Source: Azolla caroliniana (Eukaryota; Polypodiophyta). From it: DNA of 64,000 nucleotides. Both the position numbers and the translations under genes were made by a program. Location of the stretch: contig JBHGNT010000021.1 in NCBI GenBank assembly GCA_043228905.1, positions 186,001-250,000 on the forward strand, given 5' to 3'. Positions 37,801 through 46,719 of the stretch are shown here, one piece after another (the first letter of the stretch is position 1; every line of letters starts with the position of its first letter). The notes beneath the pieces are model-generated. The model saw only the letters and a program-made list of their open reading frames with translations, searched no databases and was not told where the DNA came from.

Positions 37801-40800
37801 GAATTGGACCAGCTCACTACTAGATACAACTAGTGCTAGATAGTACTTATCTTAAAGTCAATGGCACATACTTCAAGACTAAGTACATCGTAACTGATTA
37901 GTTGACCAAGTCAAATATTCTTCTAGTTGACTTGATTAGTCAATCCTATTAGCCTACTTTGCTCTATTGTACATACATTGTGTCCTCATCTACGGTTTCC
38001 TAGATTGACACCTCATCGGCCCATATGGTCGGGTTGCACAATAGCTACTCCTCATTTGGGGGGCTATCACAAAATGTGCATTCTAAGAGTACATATAGGG
38101 ATAAATTGACAACTTAGGGTTGAAGTCAATCCTATTAGCCTACTTTGCTCTTTCGTACATACATTGTGTCCTCATCTATGGTTTCCTAGATTGACACCTT
38201 ATCAACCCATATGGTCGGGTTGCACAATAGCTACTCCTCATTTGGGGGGCTATCACAAAATGTGCACTGTAAGAGTACATATAGGGATAAATTGACAACT
38301 TAGGGTTGATCATTGATTATATCTAACAAAAATGAGGAACAAGTTCAAGTCCATTATGGATCTCAAAAAGACTGTTGTTATGTCTTGTTATCAACCCAAA
38401 ACAAAGATTAAGCAATGTTTTCCTTTCACTGTGCATTTTTTTCATGATGAATTCTGAAGAATAAACTACATTTAGCTATAGCTCCTAGTCTACCCAAATT
38501 TAAGAGATTACTTTCACTTTATAGGAAGTGTTAAAGTAGTGTATCACAAATGCCCACTCATAAGCGTCATCCTCTTGGTCAAGCGAATATTAGAAACTTC
38601 AACCGATATATTTATGCTGATAAAATTCATCCAGTTTGGATTTCAATCCTGATGGCTCCAAACTATCCATGCTTAACCAATCAAATTTATTTGAACACTG
38701 GTATTCTTAACAATTTGGACACTGCCGTTGCAGTAATTATGCTGGAACAATATAATAATTCACTTTCCAGAAAAGTTTACCTTAAAAGGAGGCATCCAAA
38801 TTTTTTTATTTGTTGCTGTGTCAAGGGCAGCCTCACGATTTGCAGGCACTAAACATGATTTATCAGTATTCAGCATACATTCCCCATAGTACTTTCTTCC
38901 TCGTGCAAAATTAACTAGTCAATAACACAAAAAGGAAGGTTTCATACACCATATCATCGTAAGCAAACTTTACTGGTGAGCATGTTTGAAAATAATTACC
39001 ATTTGCATCAGATGGACGTAAATTGTGTAGATCGCTAAATTCTGCTTGCCCTCGTCTGATACCATATGAACGAGGCCACAAATGTTCTCCTACATCAGAA
39101 AATCTAAGCATAACACAAAAGGATAAGAAAACCATCCAAAAGTCATATTCAAACATATCTTACTGTTCCAGCCATCTGATTTTCCAGCCAGTGCTTTCGA
39201 GACAGCCTTCTGACTATAGATTTCAATGCTATCAGGCCCAATGTATATTATCTGATTAGTCATTCACTTTTTTAAAGGATATCTTTCATTCTCTTTGAAA
39301 ATTCATACTCACATGTCAATTGATGCTTCAGGGTTGAATGGATCTGCTGCATCAAGAATTTTCAATGCATCCCAAACCTGAAAATAAGAGTAGTACAAGT
39401 GTAACATGCAGCACACGTTCTGTTCTCATTCAAAGGTATTACAAAGTTATATATCATTATGTGTATGTATATGTATAGAAGAAGCTTCATCTTGACAAAG
39501 GAAAAATATGTCACCTACACTAGCCAATGTGATTTCATTGACAAAATTAGTGATGGATACAAGTAAAAATAACTCTCTCTCAAACGATTAGGTTTATACT
39601 TTTTTGACTTAGCTACTCTCTTTGATGACACCACTTTGGTGATTGTAATCTTTAACTACGTCTCATAGACCATTATGGTATCTTAGTGTCCTTGGGGAAG
39701 CATAATGAAACCCATTAAGAGTAAAATAATAAACAATGATCTACCTCTATCTGCATCTGAAGCATCATATATCTGCCACTCTCATCTCACTGAACCACCC
39801 AAAACAACGATATGCAACTCCCTTTTGAATACCATTGACATGCTTCATGACGATATCTGTTCATGATGAGCATCCTATCTGCAACCATTCACCATTCTGA
39901 TACTCTTCTCTAAAATCACCGCTTTGATTCTTGTATAGAAAGCCAACTTCCACTTCTCCCTTGTATCAAAGATTTCTGCCATGGCTCCCTTTTCTGTGCT
40001 AAATAAGGCACATGGAGATCATCCACTAGTAGAAAACAATTTATGTCCAAAGTATGTGCATAATGTCTCAGCGTCTCCATCTAGTGCCAGAAGAAAACTA
40101 CACGAGCACAGCAAGCCTCATAAATTATCTCTCGAAGAAGATTATACTTCAACTTTGTTGAAATGCTGCTCATTTGTACATGTATCTAATTCCAGTATGA
40201 AATACCATTTGATTCTCTTGGACAATTTCCTAACCTTCATGTATCTTAAATTTGACAGAAATGTATTTACAATAAATTCAACAGAAATATATAAAATGTG
40301 ACAAACGTCCTATAAAATTGTAGACTTCCTCCCATAGTTTAATGTCATTTCATGCACGGAAAAATACTTGAGCTGATTGGCAAACAATGCTTTTCCCAAA
40401 ACAAAGACATAAATAATTGGCCATACCTGGTCATAGGACACAACATGATGATTCTTGATGATGTTGAAGAGCTTCTTTCTCAATTTTGCACCTTTGAGGT
40501 CATCAAGACCTTGATAGTAGTGAACAACGTCATCACACTTGTGCTGTAAAGGCATAGCAGCCATGGATGGATCACCAAAAGCGCATAATAAGACCGAAAG
40601 TACGACCATAAGAAGACATTGAACAACATCCACCCTCCGCCAATGAGGAACAAGACCATCCACAGCATCAGTGGAAGGTGAAGCAGAAGAAACAGTTGGA
40701 AGTACACAAACAGGAAAGAGGACCTCTGCTAGAAAAGCTTCTTTTTTGTGATCATGATTTACACCATATATTGAAGATGGCTTGATCCTTCTTATTTTCA

Positions 40801-40978
40801 TTCGTCTGAAGTTACAACCTGAGGTTTGCATGGGTTCAGTGAATGAAGAAGAATGTTGCTTCACCATATCCTGCCTAAGGCAACGCTCTAGACAGTGGAG
40901 AGGGAGAGCAGTACTAACCATTGCCGCCAGGTTTGTTGGAGAGCGTCTGTCTGTCTGTCTGTCTGTATGGAGACCCAA
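31831..40978 (-). CDS. Endonuclease I (EndA-like) family nuclease, seven exons
   Basis: Minus-strand exons are inferred at 40978-40427, 39377-39313, 39228-39164, 39089-39000, 38914-38781, 32276-32174 and 32009-31831. All junctions are GT-AG and the frame closes at 395 residues. The protein matches the Endonuclease_1 family, His-Me-finger nucleases that cut DNA or RNA with a divalent metal. The signature NREHLWPRSYG (exon 3/4 joint) supplies the catalytic histidine, and DLHNLRPSDANVN follows with metal-site residues. Further family landmarks are KYYGEC, VRGDIARSLMYMAVRYG, LLHWN, and RNPFVDYPEF near the C-terminus. The nuclease domain begins near residue 135. A hydrophobic segment at about residues 109-125 suggests a signal peptide or anchor. 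The residues before it are unexplained, and initiation at a later Met (for example at 40921) is possible. The 6.5-kb intron 5 is filled by a copia element, yet its splice sites remain intact. I infer a functional secreted or organellar nuclease. Confidence 0.88.
32359..32740 (-). repeat. Truncated 3-prime LTR of the copia element
   Basis: This segment matches the U5-side part of the LTR at 37656-38040, including a TTGACTTGATTAGTCAATCC string. Similarity stops near 32740, after GCACAATAG, and the U3 end, the polypurine tract and the end of RNase H are missing. A single deletion from RNase H into the LTR explains this. Confidence 0.8.
33682..33849 (-). repeat. 95-bp tandem duplication in copia pol relic
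   Basis: A unit beginning CCTATGATGTCCACCATTAG starts at 33682 and again at 33777 with few differences; the second copy ends near 33849. It duplicates part of the collapsed pol region, a short segment encoding a run ending near ILNMALMVDIIG, and has no likely function. Confidence 0.8.
34894..36285. repeat. Insertion block with 124-bp satellite splitting copia gag
   Basis: This block separates the two halves of gag. A GT/CA run lies at its left edge. Within it, units with ACGAAAGTCCGAACGCCTTG and AATTGCTCCCTCATC recur at starts 35241, 35365, 35490, 35614, 35738 and 35862, a period of 124-125 bp with about 85-90 percent identity by eye. Base composition is visibly more GC-rich than the flanks. 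Long minus-strand open frames over the array are a by-product of the repeat and show no protein motif. The right part (about 35.93-36.07 kb) resembles a tRNA-derived SINE end. Confidence 0.85.
35935..36068 (-). mobile_element. Possible tRNA-derived SINE fragment
   Basis: On the minus strand, GGCCTAGTGGTTAGAGGC resembles a pol III A box. About 30 bases later AGAGTTTGAATCTAA resembles a B box (consensus GGTTCGANTCC). An A/T-rich body follows. No clear target duplication is seen, so the call is tentative. Confidence 0.4.
36464..37593 (+). mobile_element. LINE family A, 5-prime-truncated, inside copia leader
   Basis: The plus strand encodes the C-terminal part of a LINE reverse transcriptase ORF. 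It includes the stretch KSFKYLGLEV, then VTPVLLYGVEVW followed by one frameshift near 36695, then a long region ending in a Cys/His finger of form CTFCPKQ...YHTLIQC. After the stop, the 3-prime end contains ATAGGTCATATTTGACCTC, a GACGATAA motif and a (TCTA)n tail. Its orientation is opposite to the host copia element. It is 5-prime truncated and dead. Confidence 0.85.
37644..37655 (-). other. Copia primer-binding site (tRNA-iMet)
   Basis: Directly after the LTR end on the minus strand is TGGTATCAGAGC, complementary to the 3-prime end of plant initiator tRNA-Met. This is the usual primer site of plant Ty1/copia elements and fixes the element orientation. Confidence 0.9.
37656..38328 (-). repeat. 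5-prime LTR of copia element with 186-bp duplication
   Basis: The 673-bp LTR has inverted ends TGTTAG and CTAACA. A unit starting GTCAATCCTATTAGCCTACT begins at 37939 and again at 38125, a 186-bp tandem duplication that the truncated 3-prime LTR does not show in its surviving part. Confidence 0.85.
40946..40966. repeat. (TCTG)n microsatellite at nuclease first exon
   Basis: A run of TCTG units on the plus strand would encode TDRQTDR in the first codons of the nuclease if the 40978 Met were used. This low-complexity start makes the downstream Met at 40921 a fair alternative. Confidence 0.7.
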
Positions 40979-41404
40979 ATTTCATGAGAATGACTCCTTA
41001 GATATTTGCCGCTGGGCTTGGGCTTGGGCTTGGGCTTTACAAATTTTACTGCGATCGCCCGCAGATAACCCCCCTGCAGATAACCCCCCTCCCCCTCTCA
41101 TTCATATTCATATGATGATGTAACATCACCGTTAAAGAAAAAACAGAAAGAAGTGGCCCATCAAGTTGCCAGTCGCTCTGCATTGCAGACAAAATCAGTA
41201 GCCTTTCCTCTCTCCAGAATTCATGCTTTTATGGTTTAAGAAAATCTACTTTGACACCATTCATTCTATGTCCTAGTATAAATCCAATGATTGAGATTTA
41301 TACTAGGACTCGTATCTAGCACAAATGTTATTACATATATACTTCTTACATTTGCTCCTATCCTTTTGGCTTTGTTATTGCTTGTTCCGGAGGGGCCTCT
41401 TTCT

Positions 41405-42901
41405 CTCACTAACGTTTTTCTTCTTTTTGTCCAAAAAAAAACTCCTTCCATTAGTTATAAAATTTTACAAATGAGACGATTATGTACAAATCCTTGTAGG
41501 GACGTGATAGTTCCATCTAATGTGGAAGCCCACTGACTCAAGAAAGGGAGAGGACGACCATTGTTGGATGAAGGCTATGCATTGTCTTTCAACTCCCTCG
41601 GAGCCACCTTTAAGGCCATAATATTGGCTCTTCAAAGTGGCTACAATTTCACTCCATATCTCTTGCAGTAACCTTGTTCGATGGGTGGTTTGGTTGGAGA
41701 AGACTCGCCTACATCGTTGTTTCCATAGAATCCAAAGGGTTATTGGGCTGACCAATTCCAACACCTCTTAAGATTTGTCATTAAGAGGAATATAGTGGAC
41801 ATTGCCGCTGGAGGAGAAAAGAACCTCTTGTGCTTTTATCACCAAAGTCATCCCCTCCTCCTGATGCTCGTATCGGCCAATTGCAGCCTGCCATGATAGC
41901 CAACATATATTTCCCCACTTGATTGAACCTTGCACCTGGCAAATTTGCAACAAGCGGCCAACCCCCCGCCATATTCTATGGGATGTTGGGCAGTCCCACA
42001 GAGCGTGTCGTATGGATTCTACTGCATGTGGGCAATCTACACAATTAGGAGAGCTAAGGTTCCCACGTTGCCATGCTCCCACCGGTAGGGACTTATGTAT
42101 TAACAGCCATTGGAAAGTGGTAATTCGCCTCGCGTGTTGTTGCTTCCAGATTTTCTGCCAAAACTTGGTGATTATTGCGGAGGGAACTTGAAATGTGTAC
42201 CAGACCTTCGCAGTAGCCGGCTCTCGGGCGGCTTGAGTAGTTAGAATGTGGCGACCCAATCTAGTTGTGAATTGGAAGAAAGGGATGGGTTTGCTTCCAT
42301 GCCCCGCTTAGGGATCACACCATGTCCATTGCAAAGGGTCCCAATTGACCTTACGTAGCCATGTGTTTTCATGAGTACATATATGCCAATCGGGTTGTAC
42401 TTTGATCGGATCAGGATCTACAATCCATTTATGACCAGTGTACGCGAGTACTCGAATGGCGTTATTCTGTGTGGGTGTCTCAGTGTCTCGCAATTCATGG
42501 CCTTCGAGCCTGTCTGGTGATCCCCTACCTCTCGGGATCAGAGAGCCCTCCTCCTCGTGGCCTATCCATTTCTCCATTGTCGTCCTTTGAGTAGCGGATT
42601 CCCTAATTAGTGGCACGTTAATGATTTCCGATCTCATAGTCCATCCACCCCTGATTCCATGGAGTATGTTCGCTTGATCTTGTAGTGGCATTGACATAAA
42701 CCGTAGCCAACATTCTATACTTTTGCCTGGACCTTCAGCAATGTATCCCCATGACAACCCCTTACGTGATCCCAGTAGTTGATTATATTCATCCTTGAGA
42801 CATGGGTTCCATAGGATACGTTGACTGAGCCAGGCAGGTTTGGATCTCGGTTGATCACACTGGAGCCCTCGATGAATGTCACACTCACTAACGTTTTTCA
42901 A
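41405..42901 (-). mobile_element. L1-like LINE family B copy with 16-bp target duplication
   Basis: The 16-mer CTCACTAACGTTTTTC lies at 41405-41420 and 42886-42901 and flanks an insertion of about 1465 bp. On the minus strand the insert encodes LINE ORF2 C-terminal pieces, including the RT zinc-binding domain (CVDCPHAVESIRHALWDC with a WQ..I.K..LP-type lead), in broken frames. It ends in an ATAACTAATGG motif and an A-rich tail at the left. It is a classic 5-prime-truncated L1-type insertion. A sister copy lies at 53.75-54.35 kb. Confidence 0.9.
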
Positions 42902-43393
42902 GCATTATGTAGTGAAAGTCCATAAATGTTTTATACTCAAGACTTGTATACCTCACTCTTCAGAATTTAAATTTGCATTTTGTATTTGTAATCCACTCAT
43001 TGTGAAACTTTCATCCACACCATGAATCTATCTTACATTGAACAACCTATCCTATCAACAATGTAATCCTATTTCATGAATTTTGTATTGTGTTTATAAT
43101 GTGGCAAATGCAGTCTAGCAAATTTATCACCAACATCTAAGAACTTATTTGAGATTTATTGCAAACTAGGTCCAAACGAATGGCCAAATTACATATCACC
43201 AGGAGTCCTAAATTCCTTAAATCCAAGAGTCCTGATGTGCATCAAATGTTTCTAACATTCAGCCATTAAATGCAAAATTAAATAAGCAAAAGAGCTAACA
43301 TATTCCAATACCACTTTAATGGTCCAACTTCAACTTCCATATAATACTCTTTTGGTCCAAGACAACTATGAAACATACAATTAACATCACAAT

Positions 43394-43551
43394 CATAGTT
43401 CTAGCCATACGTCCCATTCGTGTCATACTCAAACGCCAATATTCGTATCATACTCATACGTGAAAAGGCTCCAAGTATGATTGAAATCCATACGCGGTAC
43501 ATAGATATATTATATATACATATGGTGTATATGGTGTACATAGTGTGTGTG

Positions 43552-43595
<44 letters not shown>

Positions 43596-43985
43596 TGTGT
43601 GGTCTAGAGAGAGAAGCCCTGTTTTGCATGTGTGAGGAGACAGTGATTGAGTGTATATCTAGACTCTAGAGAGAGAGAGAGAGAGAGAGGAGCTATGGGT
43701 TTTGTCTGTGTGAGGGAGTATGTAATATGTATATTAGATATCTAGATTTTGTAGAGAGAGAAAATCTGTCAGTTCTCATGTGAGAGAGAGAGAGAGAGTG
43801 TGTGTGTATGTGTGTCAGATGTCACTTCTATTCACAAAATATTATGAATATCAAAAAAAAAAAAAACCCAAAAAAAGTCAAAAAAAAAAAAAGAAGCCAA
43901 ACGAATATCGCGTATCATACGCGTACGTTTGCAAACGTTCGCGTACGTCCAGTAAATTGGACGTACGCGAATATTAGGAACTATG
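43394..43985. mobile_element. hAT-like MITE with perfect 8-bp target duplication
   Basis: The octamer ATCACAAT is at 43386-43393 and 43986-43993. Between them, the element begins CATAGTTC and ends GAACTATG, a perfect 8-bp inverted end, with further subterminal motifs such as AATATTCG and TACGCG on both sides. The 592-bp interior is non-coding and dominated by GA runs with GTGTGTG stretches. It resembles the 577-bp MITE at 28.7 kb in size and core, but the terminal sequence differs. Confidence 0.8.
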
Positions 43986-43998
43986 ATCACAATTGTGT

Positions 43999-45230
43999 TT
44001 TAATAAAAATTGGTATGCAAAGATAACATTTATTTTTTCGAGCAATATCAAATGGTACAAAAACTTCAACTCAAATGGTAATTTGATAAAGAAAATGCTT
44101 CAAATATATATATATATATATATGGATGGGTGTCAATATGGTAGCATAACATGTCCAATTCTTTCACGACATGGAACCTTAGCAAAAGGTAGCGGCTTTG
44201 TTACGTATGCACATTTCATGATGTGACTGATGATTGTGCAACAAGTGTCAATTGGATCAATCATCTATTCACCTCCAAAATTTAAATGCCTGGAAAAAAC
44301 GTAATAGCTACATGTAGCATATACTCAATAGTGATACAGTGGGAGATCTACATACACAAAAGTTCAATGCATGACTATTGTTGCACAACAAACATGGCGG
44401 GGATACTTGTAATGTTTTACTCAATATATCGAAGGGTAATTTTCCTACATAGAAAAAGTTCAAATATAAATTACTATTGGATTAGTTGGAACATATAGTT
44501 AGGTCGGCCTGCCCGTGCATCACTTTCAACATACATGGTGGTCAGAGTGAGCTTTTTTGTTGTCATTTCTACAGTTGTTAAACGTGTTCCCATGGTGTCA
44601 GTAAACCTGTAACTCAAAAAGGATAAAGTGCATGCAGATGTGAAAGGATTGGGACTCTACCCAGTAATGGGAAAACTCCAGCACACCTTGTACAATTTCT
44701 GTTACCTTAATCTGTCTCCATCATCTTCTTGACTGCAACCAGATATCCCTACTGTTCACATTCAAGAACTGTCAAAGGATGACTAATACTAAAGAACATG
44801 GCGATTGTATAAACAAAATGCTAACCAGGTTTTTGGATCCTTCTCATGCAACATGATCCAGATGTTAATGTAATTTTATGCAATTTATTTACAGGATATG
44901 ACTTTTGTTAGTTCCAGACAGCGGATCACTAGCACTCTTCTATACATTGCCAATATCAGCTCAAATGAATGGGTTTTTCCTCCGAACTTGATCAAACACA
45001 AGCTTAACATTATTTATGAGATTCTGTTGTTTTAACAGACCAAAAATTAAGAGAACCAAAAAGAAATATGAAGAATTAAATACTCAATTTTGTGTAAGGA
45101 GGGCAATGCTCATTCAAGAAAACAAAATCTGGGCTCGTATGGCAAGTGACTCAACAGGTATCTATGCAATTCCTTTCCCTTTCCCATATACACCATGAGG
45201 ATAATTTCAGATGGATTCCAAGAATTATAT
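43999..45230. other. Intergenic; one exon-like segment
   Basis: A segment at about 45040-45158 is bounded by an acceptor-like AACAG and a donor-like AG/GTATCT. In frame it reads a lysine-rich helix (about 40 residues, including IKRTKKKYEELN). I cannot link it to other exons or a family, so it may be chance or a relic. Nothing else in this stretch is recognisable. Confidence 0.3.
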
Positions 45231-45325
45231 AAAGATTGTTCTGAAAAAGATCATGCATGGTTTAATACATTCGGCAAGAAGGTGTCGGTGGTGTTAGAGT
45301 GGTAAAGAGATAAAACTATCACACC

Positions 45326-46719
45326 TAAAAGTCTTTGGTTTTGTAGCATATGTTCATATCAGTGATCAAGGCAGGAATATGCTTGATCCCAAATCTAAGA
45401 AATGCACCTTCATCAGCTATGGCAAGGATGAGTTTGGTTACCACATTTGGGATGCAAAAAAGGAAGATGATCCGGAGCAAAGATGTACAAGGATAGGCAT
45501 TAAACTGACATCAACGACTCAGAGCAGAGTGGGCCAATATTTGCAGTGCAGATAATGTTCGTCCCATGACAGAGCTAATTGTAGCCAGTCTTGAGCTAGA
45601 AGAACTTGTTAGACAGAGCAGTGCACAACGGTCCCACGCATTGCATCCTCTTATTCCAGGTCCTATATTGAGAAGGTCTTCTCCACCTCATGTGTCTAAT
45701 AGGAGATATATGAACTATTTCATGCTGACTGATGAAGGGGAGCCTGAATGCTATGATGAATCCTGTCAGACTGGTGATGTTAAAAAATGGGAGATTGCCA
45801 TGAAAAATGAGATGGAGTCTCTGATCTCCAACCAGACATGGGAACTAGCTGAGTTACCTGTGGGGAAGAAGGCACTTCATAACAAATGGGTGTACAGCTG
45901 AAAGATGAGTGTGATGGTTCAAAGAGACACAAAGCCCGACTAGTTGTTAAAAGGATTCTAACAGAAGGAAGGAATTGACTACACTGAAATTTTCGCTCAC
46001 ATTGTGAAACTCAATATTATTGGATTAATGTTAATTGTTGTTGCCATTGAAGATCTTTATCTTGAACAGTTCGACGTGAAGACTGCATTTCTGCACCATA
46101 GAGAGGTGTTTGTACTTTGGTAAGGGCGAGTTAAAGTGGATTTTGAGGTATCAACAAGGCACCACAGAGAAGTGGTTGTACTTTGGTATCTACAAGGCTA
46201 TGTACATGTAGAGTTTGGAGGTGAAGTCAGTCACGGGAAAAGCACCACCGATGATATATTCACAGTTTGAATTATCATTGTTAGCTGGGACTCTGGGAGT
46301 CACAGTTACATAAGATTGTCAGTCTATCCACTACAGAAGCTGAGTATGTAGCAATGAGTGAAGCTAGTAAAGAGACAATATGGCTTCAGGTTTGTTAACT
46401 GAGTTGGGATTCAAACAAGAGAAGAATGTTCTGCACAATGATAGTCAGAGTGCAATACACTTGGCAAGAATTCGGCATTTCATTCTAGATCTAAGCATAT
46501 TGGACTTCATTATCACTTCGTCATTATTTCGTGCTCTCACTAATCTGGTTTATAAGAAAATTTGTTTAATTTCCTCAACAGAAGGTTGGTCAACAAAAAC
46601 AAAATTACTAAGTGGCATGCATATGTGCATTATGTATAAGCTAGGTTAGTCAGGTTAACTATCTTTCACTTCAAAAGTGGAGGGAGAATGTTACTTCACA
46701 GTAAATGCAATCACACAGG
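45326..46719 (+). mobile_element. Degenerate Ty1/copia 3-prime relic
   Basis: Plus-strand fragments, in order, are integrase C-terminal end (HLKVFGFVAYVHI...CTFISYG), RT start (KKWEIAMKNEMESLISNQTW), RT core (LEQFDVKTAFL) and RNase H (LSTTEAEYVAMSEA). They are broken by stops and frameshifts and by loss of the RT active site. A purine tract AAAAGTGGAGGGAGAA and TGTTAC at 46689 mark the start of a 3-prime LTR, of which only about 20-40 bp survive before the last exon of the CNNM gene. It is unrelated in position to the copia element at 32-38 kb. Confidence 0.85.

Larger units (their letters stand above)
32359..38328 (-). mobile_element. Nested, defective Ty1/copia element in nuclease intron 5
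   Basis: On the minus strand the order is 5-prime LTR (38328-37656), primer-binding site (37655-37644), gag, protease remnant, RT end, RNase H and a truncated 3-prime LTR (32740-32359). LTR ends are TGTTAG...CTAACA. Flanking pentamers GAAAT (32354-32358) and AAAAT (38329-38333) agree at 4 of 5 as a target duplication. Gag is split. Its N-part is at about 36441-36286, and the rest is at about 34870-34135 with a CCHC knuckle (CFYCDKKGHTIKDC). The protease motif is NSGAS rather than DSGAS. Integrase and most of RT are deleted, and the RT end and RNase H are frameshifted. A LINE and a satellite-bearing block interrupt it. It cannot move on its own. Confidence 0.88.

Noticed and set aside
40310-40426. 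Extension of the nuclease first frame past 40427
   Set aside because: A GT donor at 40426 followed by the family-conserved VWDALKIL in the next exon shows the extension is intron.
45016-45198. Lysine-rich exon-like frame
   Set aside because: Splice-like borders exist but there is no partner exon or homology; noted only as intergenic content.
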